From JADFRD01 sp964491015 (GTDB lineage: Bacteria > Fidelibacterota > Marinisomatia > Marinisomatales > TCS55), in NCBI GenBank assembly GCA_964491015.1, contig CAZBEY010000028.1, positions 1 through 23,776 of the forward strand: 23,776 nucleotides of DNA. The letters are read 5' to 3'. Of the stretch, positions 6,942-15,237 are shown in pieces. The number at the start of each line of letters is the position of its first letter. Position 1 is the first letter of the stretch. The position numbers were made by a program, and so were the translations under genes. The notes below the pieces were generated by a model, which saw only the letters and a program-made list of their open reading frames with translations, ran no database searches and was not told the origin of the DNA.

Positions 6942-8492
6942 TTAAAACCGATAGCTTAAACCGCTATAGACATATATGGCAGAAAATTCACCATCCTTGC
7001 TAAGATCAATTGAACCATTTGTACTCAACTTTTTCATGATACGATAATTGATACCAAAAGAAACTGCGTGCCTTGTATAATCAGCCAATTGATTTCCAAA
7101 TCCATACACATACAAGTCATAGTCAGCAAAAATGGATCCTTTATCGTTCAATGATTTTGAAGCGCTGACTCTATTTCGAAAACCGGTAATGAGCATATTC
7201 TTGATAAATGATGAAGAAAATGTTAAGTATAAATTATTTTTTAAGCGGGGTGCAGTGTAACCGACAGAAGTTACTTGAGACAAATCAGAACTATTTGCCT
7301 GGATCCGAAGGTTGTTATTTAGACGAAACGTCCCCCAGTTTTTGGACCGTACTTGAATAGAATTATACCAGCCGGATCTGAGTTCGTCCACAAATAAAGT
7401 ATCCGGCAGTAGAGTACCTGATTGGCGGTAAAGCACTTGTTTCCTTGATGAGAGCCGGGAATTAAAGGTGAGCATATTCCCCAGGCGAAATCGAAATGAT
7501 ATCTGGGAAGAAATGGGTTCGATTGATGACCGGTTATAGACTGTGGAATCCCGGTACAAATCCACCGTTTCATACCAGCTTAATTCATAGTTTGAGCCCT
7601 CTCTTAAATTCATTCTAATATACATGAATTCACGATCAATTTTATTTTTTGCATATTGCCCGACTAAAGCTGCATTCAATTTGAATACACGCTTTCCCTT
7701 TTCCCACTCATTGGCGGAAAATGCGCTGATTTTTTTCACATCAGAATTGAATTTAGTCTCCAGAAATGTGGGCTGAAATCCGGCCATGGCGCCAACTCTA
7801 TTTTTCCTATTTTTTCCAACGGATACCATGACACCATCAACAGCTCCAACGCCTGCCAATTCCGATACGTACAGCCGCCCTATTTGACCATAAAATTGGT
7901 TTGTTCTATCACCTAATTCTAATCTTAACTGATACAATCGGAATGTATTTTCAGTAAAATTATTGTGCCCATAAATCCAGAGCCTGTTTTTTATAGGAGA
8001 TGTGATTCCCAGCCGCAGATTCAAATTCCCCAATAAACGTTCATTGTTTGATCCGCTATTATATTTATTCCAATTCCCTCGAAGAGATATTGATCCTCCA
8101 TGATCAAAAATTGGTTTTTTCTTTTGTTTTTTTATTGGGGGTTCTTCTTTTTTTGAGGCCACCTCTTTTTCTATGGGCTCTTCAGGAACTTCGCTTTTTT
8201 GTTTTGGAATAAAAATGACCAAGTCTCCCAATTGAAAATTGCTGGAAGGAATGAGTGGATGGGTTACTGATGATTTTCTGCCGGTACTTTGAACGACCAA
8301 TAAACCAATTTCATCATTCCGGCGCAGGACGTGCAACGTATCTCCAATGGCAAGACCATTTTCAGAACCCAAGTCACAGTAAACATTTTCAACTGTAATA
8401 TAGGACACCGCTCCAGACGTTTGGTTATCCGAATTTCCTCCGGCAATTAAATATCCAAAAAATATCAGTAAGTTGATTTGTTTTTTAATCAC
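6942..8492 (-). CDS. Outer-membrane beta-barrel protein of the cytochrome operon
   Basis: About 516 residues from GTG 8492, whose start overlaps the stop of the upstream cytochrome gene (GTGATTAA) and gives the signal peptide MIKKQINLLIFFGYLIAGG. After it comes a small SH3-like domain (VENVYCDLGSENGLAIGDTL), then a Lys/Glu/Pro-rich linker (EEPIEKEVASKKEEPPIKKQ), then about 390 residues of alternating amphipathic strands ending YVYSGLSYRF with a C-terminal Phe. That is an outer-membrane barrel with a periplasmic N-terminal domain. It is the last gene of the multiheme operon, and I infer that it is the porin sheath or partner of an electron conduit, as MtrB is for MtrA. No MtrB-like sequence motif was recognised, and it is shorter than typical MtrB (about 700). 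A frame extension to 8546 lacks a signal peptide. Confidence 0.7.
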   Translation of the reverse strand: MIKKQINLLIFFGYLIAGGNSDNQTSGAVSYITVENVYCDLGSENGLAIGDTLHVLRRNDEIGLLVVQSTGRKSSVTHPLIPSSNFQLGDLVIFIPKQKSEVPEEPIEKEVASKKEEPPIKKQKKKPIFDHGGSISLRGNWNKYNSGSNNERLLGNLNLRLGITSPIKNRLWIYGHNNFTENTFRLYQLRLELGDRTNQFYGQIGRLYVSELAGVGAVDGVMVSVGKNRKNRVGAMAGFQPTFLETKFNSDVKKISAFSANEWEKGKRVFKLNAALVGQYAKNKIDREFMYIRMNLREGSNYELSWYETVDLYRDSTVYNRSSIEPISSQISFRFRLGNMLTFNSRLSSRKQVLYRQSGTLLPDTLFVDELRSGWYNSIQVRSKNWGTFRLNNNLRIQANSSDLSQVTSVGYTAPRLKNNLYLTFSSSFIKNMLITGFRNRVSASKSLNDKGSIFADYDLYVYGFGNQLADYTRHAVSFGINYRIMKKLSTNGSIDLSKDGEFSAIYVYSGLSYRF

Positions 8493-9288
8493 CCTTCCCC
8501 CTTTTATGGCAGTCATAACAATCTTGACTGTTATAGACATATCCACTTACTTCTCCATTATGCTTATGATCCATTTTACTCTTATCATGTTCATGACATA
8601 TACCGTTTAATCCGCATGAGAAATCAGTATAATCATCTGGGTAAATATGGCATTCTGCTTCACAGGAGCTCCATTTGCCCCGGTGCTCACCTGAATATAT
8701 TGGGAATAATCGATCGTGATTACTCATGTCAGACGGTATCCAAGCTCGCGTATTATGACAAATGATACAATCTTCGTTATCAGAATGATCACTCAATTTC
8801 GCTTCCGTAAATACTTCAAAGTGGCAGGTTGAACATAAATAAGTCAAATGACTTTTTATTTCAATTAATGGTCGATAATGGCAATCACTACATTCAATTT
8901 GTCTGTGCATCCCCACTAAAGGAAATATTGTACCGTCATGGTCAAATTTATATTGAGTCAAATCCCATGAAGCAGTGCGATGGCATTGATTGCAGTTTTG
9001 TCCAAACGACGCTTGATGCACATCATAATGACAGGAAAAACATTCATCTGACAATTGTTTAAATTGATGCTTTTCAGCAACCGTTTCCCCGGAATGGCAT
9101 TGAATACATTCAGCTGTGAGATGCTCTCCATCCAAAGGAAACAATGTATGATCGTGTTCAAAAACCATTTGAGATTTCAAGGGTCGCCAATTATTATTAT
9201 TATGGCAATCGGAACATGGTATTCCTAATTCTTCCATTGGATTTTGGCTGGCCAACATGAACATCATTATTAATTTGTAGGATATCAT
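8485..9288 (-). CDS. Multiheme c-type cytochrome, about 10 haems
   Basis: 267 residues with a short signal peptide (MISYKLIMMFMLASQ). There are eight CXXCH sites (CSDCH, CIQCH, CFSCH, CNQCH, CSDCH, CSTCH, CIICH, CYDCH) and two atypical ones, CEAECH (CX3CH) and CGLNGICH (CX5CH). If all are used, that is one haem per 27 residues. The recurring unit is FDHD.T.FPL.G.H...C..CH, where the extra His residues can serve as distal ligands. No lipobox is seen, so it is periplasmic or exported further. It sits between the giant cytochrome and the beta-barrel gene, and its stop overlaps the barrel's start. It is the best candidate for the cytochrome that enters the barrel, but this is inference from order only. 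Confidence 0.9.
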   Translation of the reverse strand: MISYKLIMMFMLASQNPMEELGIPCSDCHNNNNWRPLKSQMVFEHDHTLFPLDGEHLTAECIQCHSGETVAEKHQFKQLSDECFSCHYDVHQASFGQNCNQCHRTASWDLTQYKFDHDGTIFPLVGMHRQIECSDCHYRPLIEIKSHLTYLCSTCHFEVFTEAKLSDHSDNEDCIICHNTRAWIPSDMSNHDRLFPIYSGEHRGKWSSCEAECHIYPDDYTDFSCGLNGICHEHDKSKMDHKHNGEVSGYVYNSQDCYDCHKRGKGD

Positions 9289-9294
9289 TTCAAT

Positions 9295-11634
9295 TTAATT
9301 CGGTAAAAATAGTTTTCGCCAAGAATCTTTTTCCGCTTTTTTAAACATTTGACCTCTGAAATCACCGCAATCATCTTCACTTCCATTTGGATGACACCGA
9401 ATGCAATCCTCAGATATTACACCGGAATATGGATACGTTAAACCATTACACTTTTTGCAGTCTGAAGGACCATGTTCACAGTGTTCATTCAACATTTTTG
9501 TCACCGAATGACAATCCGAACCAAAACACGTAAATGTATCCGAACTGCCATCAGGATGGCATGAAAAACATGTTTCGGCTCTTTCATCTTGATGCCCATT
9601 CGGAGCAATCGGAAAAGAATGGTTAAAAGTTACATTATCCCAGTCTGTTGTAGACGTATGGCAATCTTCGCAGGTAATGGGGTAGCCCCATAAGCTATGA
9701 TTTGGATCAGTGGTACTATTATAATCATCCAAATGACAAGTATAACAATCTGTTGTAATGCCATCATGAGAAAAAACAGCTCCCTCCCAGGTTGTAAATG
9801 ATGTATGGCAGTCTTCACAAGTTGTTGAAAAATTCAAATCGATATGGTTCGGATCAGTTGTACTATTATAATCATCCAAATGGCAAGTATTGCAACCATT
9901 CGTTATTCCCGTATGGGCAAATGTAGCGCCGGCCCAGGTTGTGAAGGATGTATGACATTCTTCACAAGTTGTGGAAAAATTCAAATCAATATGATTTGGA
10001 TCAGTTGTATTATTGTAATCATCCAAATGGCAAGTATTGCAGCCATTCGTTATTCCCGTGTGAGCAAATGTAGCCCCTACCCAGGTATTCGTTGATGTGT
10101 GGCAATTTTCACATGTGGTACCAAATCCAAGTGCTTCATCGTGGACAGGATTGGCTGTGCCATTATAATCCGGTAAATGACAGGTGGCGCATGCTAAGGA
10201 TAACTGATGACTGAAAATAATGGGAACCCAGCCAAATTCATTATGGCATTCATCGCAATATTCCACTGGATACCCGTAATCAGTATGATTCGGATCGGTA
10301 GTACTTTCGTAAGAAGATAAATGGCAGCCGGAGCTTTCGCAACTGATTGAAATTCCATTATACACATTATTTACATGACACAGTTGACAGTCCACGGGAG
10401 CATGGAGTCCATGGAGTACAAAACCGGTTTGGGCATCTGAATGGATGAATGAATTGTCCTGCCAATCATCTGTGGAATGGCATTGCTCACAATCAGGGCT
10501 AATATTGTTATTGGCATGGGGTGGATCGGCGGATGTCTCATACTCTGGTGAATGACAATGAATACATGTTTCGCTGGTGAATGAAGTATGTGAAAATATA
10601 GACGACGGCCATAATGTTGTTGTATGACACATGTCACAATCGCCGGCTATATTATGCGATTCATGATCGTAGGTAGAAGTTGTATAATCCGTTTGGGCTA
10701 GTCCTGTTGGTGTATGACAACCGGCACAAGTCAAGGGTAAATCATAATTTCCTTCCACACCATGGCATTGTTCGCAATCAGTGGTAATATGACTTCCAGT
10801 TAGTGGAAATGCAGTTAAGTCATGATTGACTTCAGCCCCAAGCCACTCAATAGTTGTATGGCATATTTCACAATTTTGATTAAAGTTTTTCTCATTATGA
10901 TTCGGTGCACCCTGGTATTGACCGGAACCTGTGGCTTCGTAATCCTGTTGATGGCAAGACCAGCAATCACTCGGAATTCCTTCAAACACACCTGAATGGC
11001 ACCCTGAACATTCAGCTCCGAAGTGAGCGCCGGTCAGCGGCCACAATGTTTTAATATTGTGATCAAATGTTGATGGAGCCCATGAAGAACGATTTATTTC
11101 GTGGCACTCCTGACAATCTGTACTAATCCTCGCTTGGAAATGAGATGGATTTTCAGCGTTATCATACACGTCGATATGGCAGCTATAACAATCAGATGGA
11201 GTCACATCAAAACGGGTTAAACCATCATGACAGAAAGTACAATCCACAAAGCGATGGGCTCCCATAAGAGAAAAACGTGTTTCTTCATGATTAAATAATT
11301 GCTGTTCAACAATCCATGTATTCGAAGTGTGACAACCACCGCATTGATCTCCTAATTGGCTTTTATGAATATCCAAATGACATGTATTGCAGGATGCTGA
11401 AATATTGCTAAACCTATGTTTTTCGCTTAGTGTTGTCCCCCTATGACAATCAGAACAATTGGCGATCGTGTGGACACCTTTCAATTGGAATAGTGTTTTA
11501 TTATGATCGAAGTTGCTTAGTTCCAGCTCATCCCATCCACCTGTTCCGTGGCAATCACTGCATTCATAACCGGGGACGGTTAATTCCTGACCATACAAAC
11601 CCACGATAACGACCATAAATAAAATGGTTCTCAT
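9295..11634 (-). CDS. Giant multiheme c-type cytochrome, 27-29 haems
   Basis: 779 residues with a signal peptide (MRTILFMVVIVGLYGQ). I count 27 CXXCH motifs and two CX4CH motifs (CESSGCH, CFGSDCH), about one haem per 27 residues. A CKKCN near the C-terminus looks like a lost site. Most haems come in pairs within units of the type C..CHTS...W.GATFAHTGIT.GC..CHLDDY...TDPNH. Between residues about 500 and 660 these units are almost identical and 49 residues long, the trace of recent tandem duplication. No transmembrane helix or lipobox follows the signal peptide, so it is soluble periplasmic or cell-surface. ATG follows directly on the stop of the preceding cytochrome gene. Such a haem chain would act as a long electron wire or electron store. 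Confidence 0.93.
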   Translation of the reverse strand: MRTILFMVVIVGLYGQELTVPGYECSDCHGTGGWDELELSNFDHNKTLFQLKGVHTIANCSDCHRGTTLSEKHRFSNISASCNTCHLDIHKSQLGDQCGGCHTSNTWIVEQQLFNHEETRFSLMGAHRFVDCTFCHDGLTRFDVTPSDCYSCHIDVYDNAENPSHFQARISTDCQECHEINRSSWAPSTFDHNIKTLWPLTGAHFGAECSGCHSGVFEGIPSDCWSCHQQDYEATGSGQYQGAPNHNEKNFNQNCEICHTTIEWLGAEVNHDLTAFPLTGSHITTDCEQCHGVEGNYDLPLTCAGCHTPTGLAQTDYTTSTYDHESHNIAGDCDMCHTTTLWPSSIFSHTSFTSETCIHCHSPEYETSADPPHANNNISPDCEQCHSTDDWQDNSFIHSDAQTGFVLHGLHAPVDCQLCHVNNVYNGISISCESSGCHLSSYESTTDPNHTDYGYPVEYCDECHNEFGWVPIIFSHQLSLACATCHLPDYNGTANPVHDEALGFGTTCENCHTSTNTWVGATFAHTGITNGCNTCHLDDYNNTTDPNHIDLNFSTTCEECHTSFTTWAGATFAHTGITNGCNTCHLDDYNSTTDPNHIDLNFSTTCEDCHTSFTTWEGAVFSHDGITTDCYTCHLDDYNSTTDPNHSLWGYPITCEDCHTSTTDWDNVTFNHSFPIAPNGHQDERAETCFSCHPDGSSDTFTCFGSDCHSVTKMLNEHCEHGPSDCKKCNGLTYPYSGVISEDCIRCHPNGSEDDCGDFRGQMFKKAEKDSWRKLFLPN
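9680..10130 (-). repeat. 147-bp tandem repeats inside the giant cytochrome gene
   Basis: The anchor TCATCCAAATG (or its near copy) recurs at 9725, 9872 and 10019, a constant 147-bp step, equal to 49 codons and two haem sites. The 9872 and 10019 units are nearly identical, the 9725 unit a little less, and partial units extend on both sides. The frame is preserved. Copy number here could differ between strains or be misassembled. Confidence 0.85.
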
Positions 11635-13056
11635 CTACCTGATTTCTTCGGTGAACGTATGGCAGTCGCTGCACTGGCGGGCAGTGGGTATATACCGGGT
11701 AAATAGTCCATTCGAGTCTTTTTCCGATTTGTGACAATCGCTGCACTTTACATATTGATGCCGGCCATCCAATGGAAACGAGGAGTTTTGATGATTAAAA
11801 ATTTCATTAGTAAAAACATCTGTAATATGGCATTGATCACAGTTGTTATTATACTGCTTGACAAATTGGTTTCGGTGAATATCTTCATGACATACATTAC
11901 ACGAGTAATTTCCCCATGTAAACCGCGTTGTTGTAATACCCTTTTTCGGTTGAAACGGCTCATGGCATTTATTACAAGGCACGGCTAAATGGGAGCCATC
12001 CAAAGCCAATTGGGCTAATTGATGCATCGACGTCGTAAAAGCGGACGGAATAAAACCATTCACATTATGGCATGGTGTACAATCACCACCATCTTCCCTC
12101 CTCGTAAATTGACCATAATGTTTATCTTCATGGCAACGATCGCATTGATCGTATTTTGGCAATAATCCTGTTTCCGTTATCTGGTGGCATTCATTGCAAT
12201 TCACCTTGGAATGTTTTCCCTTTAAGGGGTACTTGGTTTGATCGTGGTCAAATGGCATTAAATCTTTTTTCCAGTCTATTGTTGTATGACAAGATTCGCA
12301 TGTTTCACCAAATGTTCCTTTATGAAAATCATCGTGACAACCGGTGCAGTTTTCGAACTTGAGACCTGTTAATTGCCAAACTTGTTTTGGGTGATCCTGT
12401 TGAGCGGGGTGGCATTTAATACAATCAACTTTTTTATGAGCGCCTGTTAATAGAAATTTTGCTCGGTTGTGATCAAAATCTTTGATAGCGAGTGTCCAAT
12501 CTGATGTGCTATGACACGATGCACAATCATCAGATACTTGATCTTGGTGAATATTTTCATGACAGCTTTTACAAGTCTCTTCCAATCCGAGGAACGTTCT
12601 GCCTAATACATCATGTTGCGATCGATCACTTGCCCAATTAATGATGGAGTGTTCTTTTATATTTTCACTCGTATGGCATTGATTGCACTCCAGGTTTTGA
12701 TGCTTGCCTGTTAGAATATACCCTGTTTCTTCATGGTCGAATTGTTTAATATCCTTTGGCCAATAGACTAATTCAAAATTTTTCCCATTATGATCGGAAT
12801 GACACTCACCGCATTCGTCGGGTTTATCTCCATGAAAGCCTTTTTTTGCTTCAATTTTTTCCTTCAGGGGTGAATGGCAATCGACACAACCGGTAGATAA
12901 TTCTTTTTTCCCTAGTTCATGACATTGGGTACAATTGGAATTTCCTTCAAGATGCGTGTGGTATTTTGAAAGCGGGCCAGGTGAAAATTGGGCGAAAACC
13001 AGTCCGCTGTTAACGAAAAACCAAAATAGGATGCTATAAGAGGCTTTTTTAGCCAT
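11635..13056 (-). CDS. Multiheme c-type cytochrome, 17 haems
   Basis: 473 residues with a signal peptide (hydrophobic YSILFWFFVNSGLVFAQ). It then opens FSPGPLSKYHTHLEGNSNC, a beginning often seen in large exported cytochromes of this type. All 17 motifs are standard CXXCH. The spacing repeats FDH...F.LTGAHKKVDC.KCH, with conserved extra His that suit bis-His ligation. The start codon overlaps the end of the flavoprotein gene (ATGGCTAA), and the stop abuts the ATG of the giant cytochrome gene. As the first cytochrome encoded after the inner-membrane components, it is the likely periplasmic acceptor from the cytochrome-b-like protein, which is inference. Confidence 0.93.
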   Translation of the reverse strand: MAKKASYSILFWFFVNSGLVFAQFSPGPLSKYHTHLEGNSNCTQCHELGKKELSTGCVDCHSPLKEKIEAKKGFHGDKPDECGECHSDHNGKNFELVYWPKDIKQFDHEETGYILTGKHQNLECNQCHTSENIKEHSIINWASDRSQHDVLGRTFLGLEETCKSCHENIHQDQVSDDCASCHSTSDWTLAIKDFDHNRAKFLLTGAHKKVDCIKCHPAQQDHPKQVWQLTGLKFENCTGCHDDFHKGTFGETCESCHTTIDWKKDLMPFDHDQTKYPLKGKHSKVNCNECHQITETGLLPKYDQCDRCHEDKHYGQFTRREDGGDCTPCHNVNGFIPSAFTTSMHQLAQLALDGSHLAVPCNKCHEPFQPKKGITTTRFTWGNYSCNVCHEDIHRNQFVKQYNNNCDQCHITDVFTNEIFNHQNSSFPLDGRHQYVKCSDCHKSEKDSNGLFTRYIPTARQCSDCHTFTEEIR

Positions 13057-13906
13057 AGCTTTCGTTTTTTATATCTTTCTTATCAATTCCCAATGTGTTT
13101 AAATCAAATAATACCGATTCTAAAAACCTGGGCGGTGGTGTCAAACCTTTTTCTTTTGCAGCCCGTTTTTCGTAAATAGAATTTCCGGGGCCACACACAT
13201 AAATGGTTCTATTTGCGTCAGGTAAAATCTCTTTAATCATATCTAAATCGACTCGTCTGTTGTAACATTTAACCGGCAGCCCTGACTTTGGTTTTCTTGT
13301 AAATGCAAACACAATGTCCAGGTGATTGGGAAAATCTTTTTGCAATTGGAGCAATTCATTGCCAAAAATGGTGTCTGCCCATCGGCGGTTGCTATACAAA
13401 AGCTTATGTTTTACGTCGGGATAATTGCGCAGCGCATATTTAATAATACTGTAATTAGGTACAATGCCGCTACCCGCACAAACGTGAACAAGTGTTTCCT
13501 GAACCGGTTCTTTCAGGGTATAGGGACCTGTAAAGCCAGTAATGACCATTCTGGTTCCCCGGGGCGTCCTCTTGGCCAATATCGGAGAGAGTAACGGCGG
13601 GTACAACGTTCTTCCCGTCACATATCGCTCTTCTTTTATGGTAACTGCTAAATATTTCTCGTCCGGAGCGCTCGTCAGGGAATAGGCCCGTGGTTTTTCC
13701 TTTTTCCCCTTCTTGTCTTCTAAATATTTTGTCCAACGCTCCATCGCTTCAAATTGATGGGGGTCAATGGTTAAAAAATGCCCTGGTTTATAATCCAACA
13801 AATCATTACCCGTGAATAGAATTAATGTAGTTGTTTCATCAGTGTTGATGATCACATCGGCAACCATCACTTCTAACTGTTTTATTTTTTTCCGAGTATC
13901 ATTCAT
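13049..13906 (-). CDS. Ferredoxin-NADP reductase-like FAD/NAD(P)H protein
   Basis: 285 residues of the ferredoxin reductase superfamily. RAYSLTSAP (73-81) is the FAD-binding RxYS(T/S) motif, HVCAGSGIVPNYSII (about 141-155) the nucleotide-binding GSG(I/T)xP loop, and TIYVCGPG (about 235-242) the usual C-terminal CGP block. No 2Fe-2S or transmembrane segment is present, so it should be cytoplasmic. The expected role is hydride transfer between NAD(P)H and a one-electron carrier. Here the carrier is probably the [4Fe-4S]/FAD protein encoded 8 bp upstream. A Lys-rich insertion (about 60-72) just before the FAD motif is unusual. The electron direction is not decided by the sequence. Confidence 0.85.
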   Translation of the reverse strand: MNDTRKKIKQLEVMVADVIINTDETTTLILFTGNDLLDYKPGHFLTIDPHQFEAMERWTKYLEDKKGKKEKPRAYSLTSAPDEKYLAVTIKEERYVTGRTLYPPLLSPILAKRTPRGTRMVITGFTGPYTLKEPVQETLVHVCAGSGIVPNYSIIKYALRNYPDVKHKLLYSNRRWADTIFGNELLQLQKDFPNHLDIVFAFTRKPKSGLPVKCYNRRVDLDMIKEILPDANRTIYVCGPGNSIYEKRAAKEKGLTPPPRFLESVLFDLNTLGIDKKDIKNESYG

Positions 13907-13914
13907 GGTTCATC

Positions 13915-15237
13915 CTACGCTTTTGATTCTATTTTCTTTCCAAATTCTATACCAATTGAATTCAGTAAGGGAAAGGGTAATTCTCCACCGGCGAAAATAA
14001 ATACATAATTGTTTTCGATAGCCAGCTCGGAGTCAGGAGTTTTCAATGCAATTGAGTCAGCTTCAATTTTAATAGGATTAGAACTGAATACTACATTCAA
14101 TAATTTTTCTGAAATAGCCTTCTCAATTTGAGATTCATTCCGTGCCTTGAGCCTAAAGAAATTTTCCTTACGATAGGAAATGGTCACCTCATTTCCTTCC
14201 TGGTGTGCCAAGCCAATGGCTGCTTCAATGGCGCTATCTCCTCCACCAACAACCATTAATTTTTTATTCTTGTACGTTTCGGCATCGAGTAACTTATACA
14301 TTACTTTACTCATATCTTCACCTGGGATACCCAATTTCCTCGGTGTCCCTCTTCTCCCCAATGCCAATATGACATTAGAAGCCGAAACAGGATCAGATGA
14401 CGTTTTGACTGTAAAATTTCCTTTTTCGCCGGTAATACCCATTAATTTATAACCGGTTAATAAACGGATTTTGTACTCATCAATTAGTTTTTCCCATATA
14501 TCTAATAAATCTTCCTTTTCATATTCTCCCTTTTTTAACGAACCATAGAGAGGTAAATCAACCGGTTGTACCAATACCAATTTTCTCCGGGGATACTGGA
14601 GAATTGTTCCGCCGGGCTTATCTTGGTCCAATACTAAATAATTCAACCCAAGTTCTTTTGCTCGAAGTGCAGCCGATAAACCGGCTGGGCCCGCTCCGAT
14701 GATGACCACATCAAATTCAGCATTTGAATTTGCTGACTTAAATTCATGAATATGGTCTATAGCAGTGACACCGTGGCGAATAGCATTTTTAATCAACGCC
14801 AACCCGCTCAACTCTCCAATAATATATAGTCCGGATATATTGGATTCAAAATATTCTGACAATTGGGGAATATCTTCTCTCTGACTAATATCACCCAACC
14901 CGACTTCGATGGCACCCACCGGACAGTTTTCTGCACACTTCGCATGCCCCACACAATGGCTGCCATGAATGATTGTTGCTTTTCCTTCAATAAGCCCTAA
15001 CACAACTCCTTCCGGACAGGAATCCACGCAAATACCACAGCCAATGCACAATGAGCGATTAATAATGGGGTGTTGCAGCAACGCTTTGTCTTGCCGTTTG
15101 GCCCGTGTTTCTTCCAGCCGTTTTTTTGTTTCAGCTTCCTTTTTCTTCATACTCCGGATATAAGGAATGAGAAAACTCAGTATTATGATTAAACCAACGC
15201 CCCAAATACTCCAACTGATCAATTGTTCAGAATTCAT
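13915..15237 (-). CDS. Membrane-anchored 2x[4Fe-4S]/FAD oxidoreductase
   Basis: 440 residues in three parts. The first is one N-terminal transmembrane helix (about 7-26) followed by a basic stretch, which predicts the rest is cytoplasmic. The second is a ferredoxin domain with C64-C67-C70-C74 (CIGCGICVDSCP) and a second set C95, C101, C105 in which H98 takes the place of the second cysteine (CVGHAKCAENCP). The third is a pyridine-nucleotide-disulfide-reductase-like FAD domain with GAGPAG (181-186) and a second dinucleotide site VVGGGDSAIEA. It lacks the CxxC disulfide of thioredoxin reductases and resembles the YpdA-type branch. Its ATG overlaps the stop of the cytochrome-b-like gene (TAATG). 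I infer that it links cytoplasmic electron carriers to that membrane cytochrome. Confidence 0.87.
   Translation of the reverse strand: MNSEQLISWSIWGVGLIIILSFLIPYIRSMKKKEAETKKRLEETRAKRQDKALLQHPIINRSLCIGCGICVDSCPEGVVLGLIEGKATIIHGSHCVGHAKCAENCPVGAIEVGLGDISQREDIPQLSEYFESNISGLYIIGELSGLALIKNAIRHGVTAIDHIHEFKSANSNAEFDVVIIGAGPAGLSAALRAKELGLNYLVLDQDKPGGTILQYPRRKLVLVQPVDLPLYGSLKKGEYEKEDLLDIWEKLIDEYKIRLLTGYKLMGITGEKGNFTVKTSSDPVSASNVILALGRRGTPRKLGIPGEDMSKVMYKLLDAETYKNKKLMVVGGGDSAIEAAIGLAHQEGNEVTISYRKENFFRLKARNESQIEKAISEKLLNVVFSSNPIKIEADSIALKTPDSELAIENNYVFIFAGGELPFPLLNSIGIEFGKKIESKA

Noticed and set aside
9844..10095. Plus-strand ORF with two similar hydrophobic repeats
   Set aside because: It is the antisense reading of the tandem cytochrome units and its internal repeat is explained by them.
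9680..10130. Regular repeats that might suggest a CRISPR or satellite array
   Set aside because: The 147-bp period is a multiple of three, lies inside an open cytochrome frame, and each unit encodes two CXXCH motifs. There are no short identical repeats with unique spacers.
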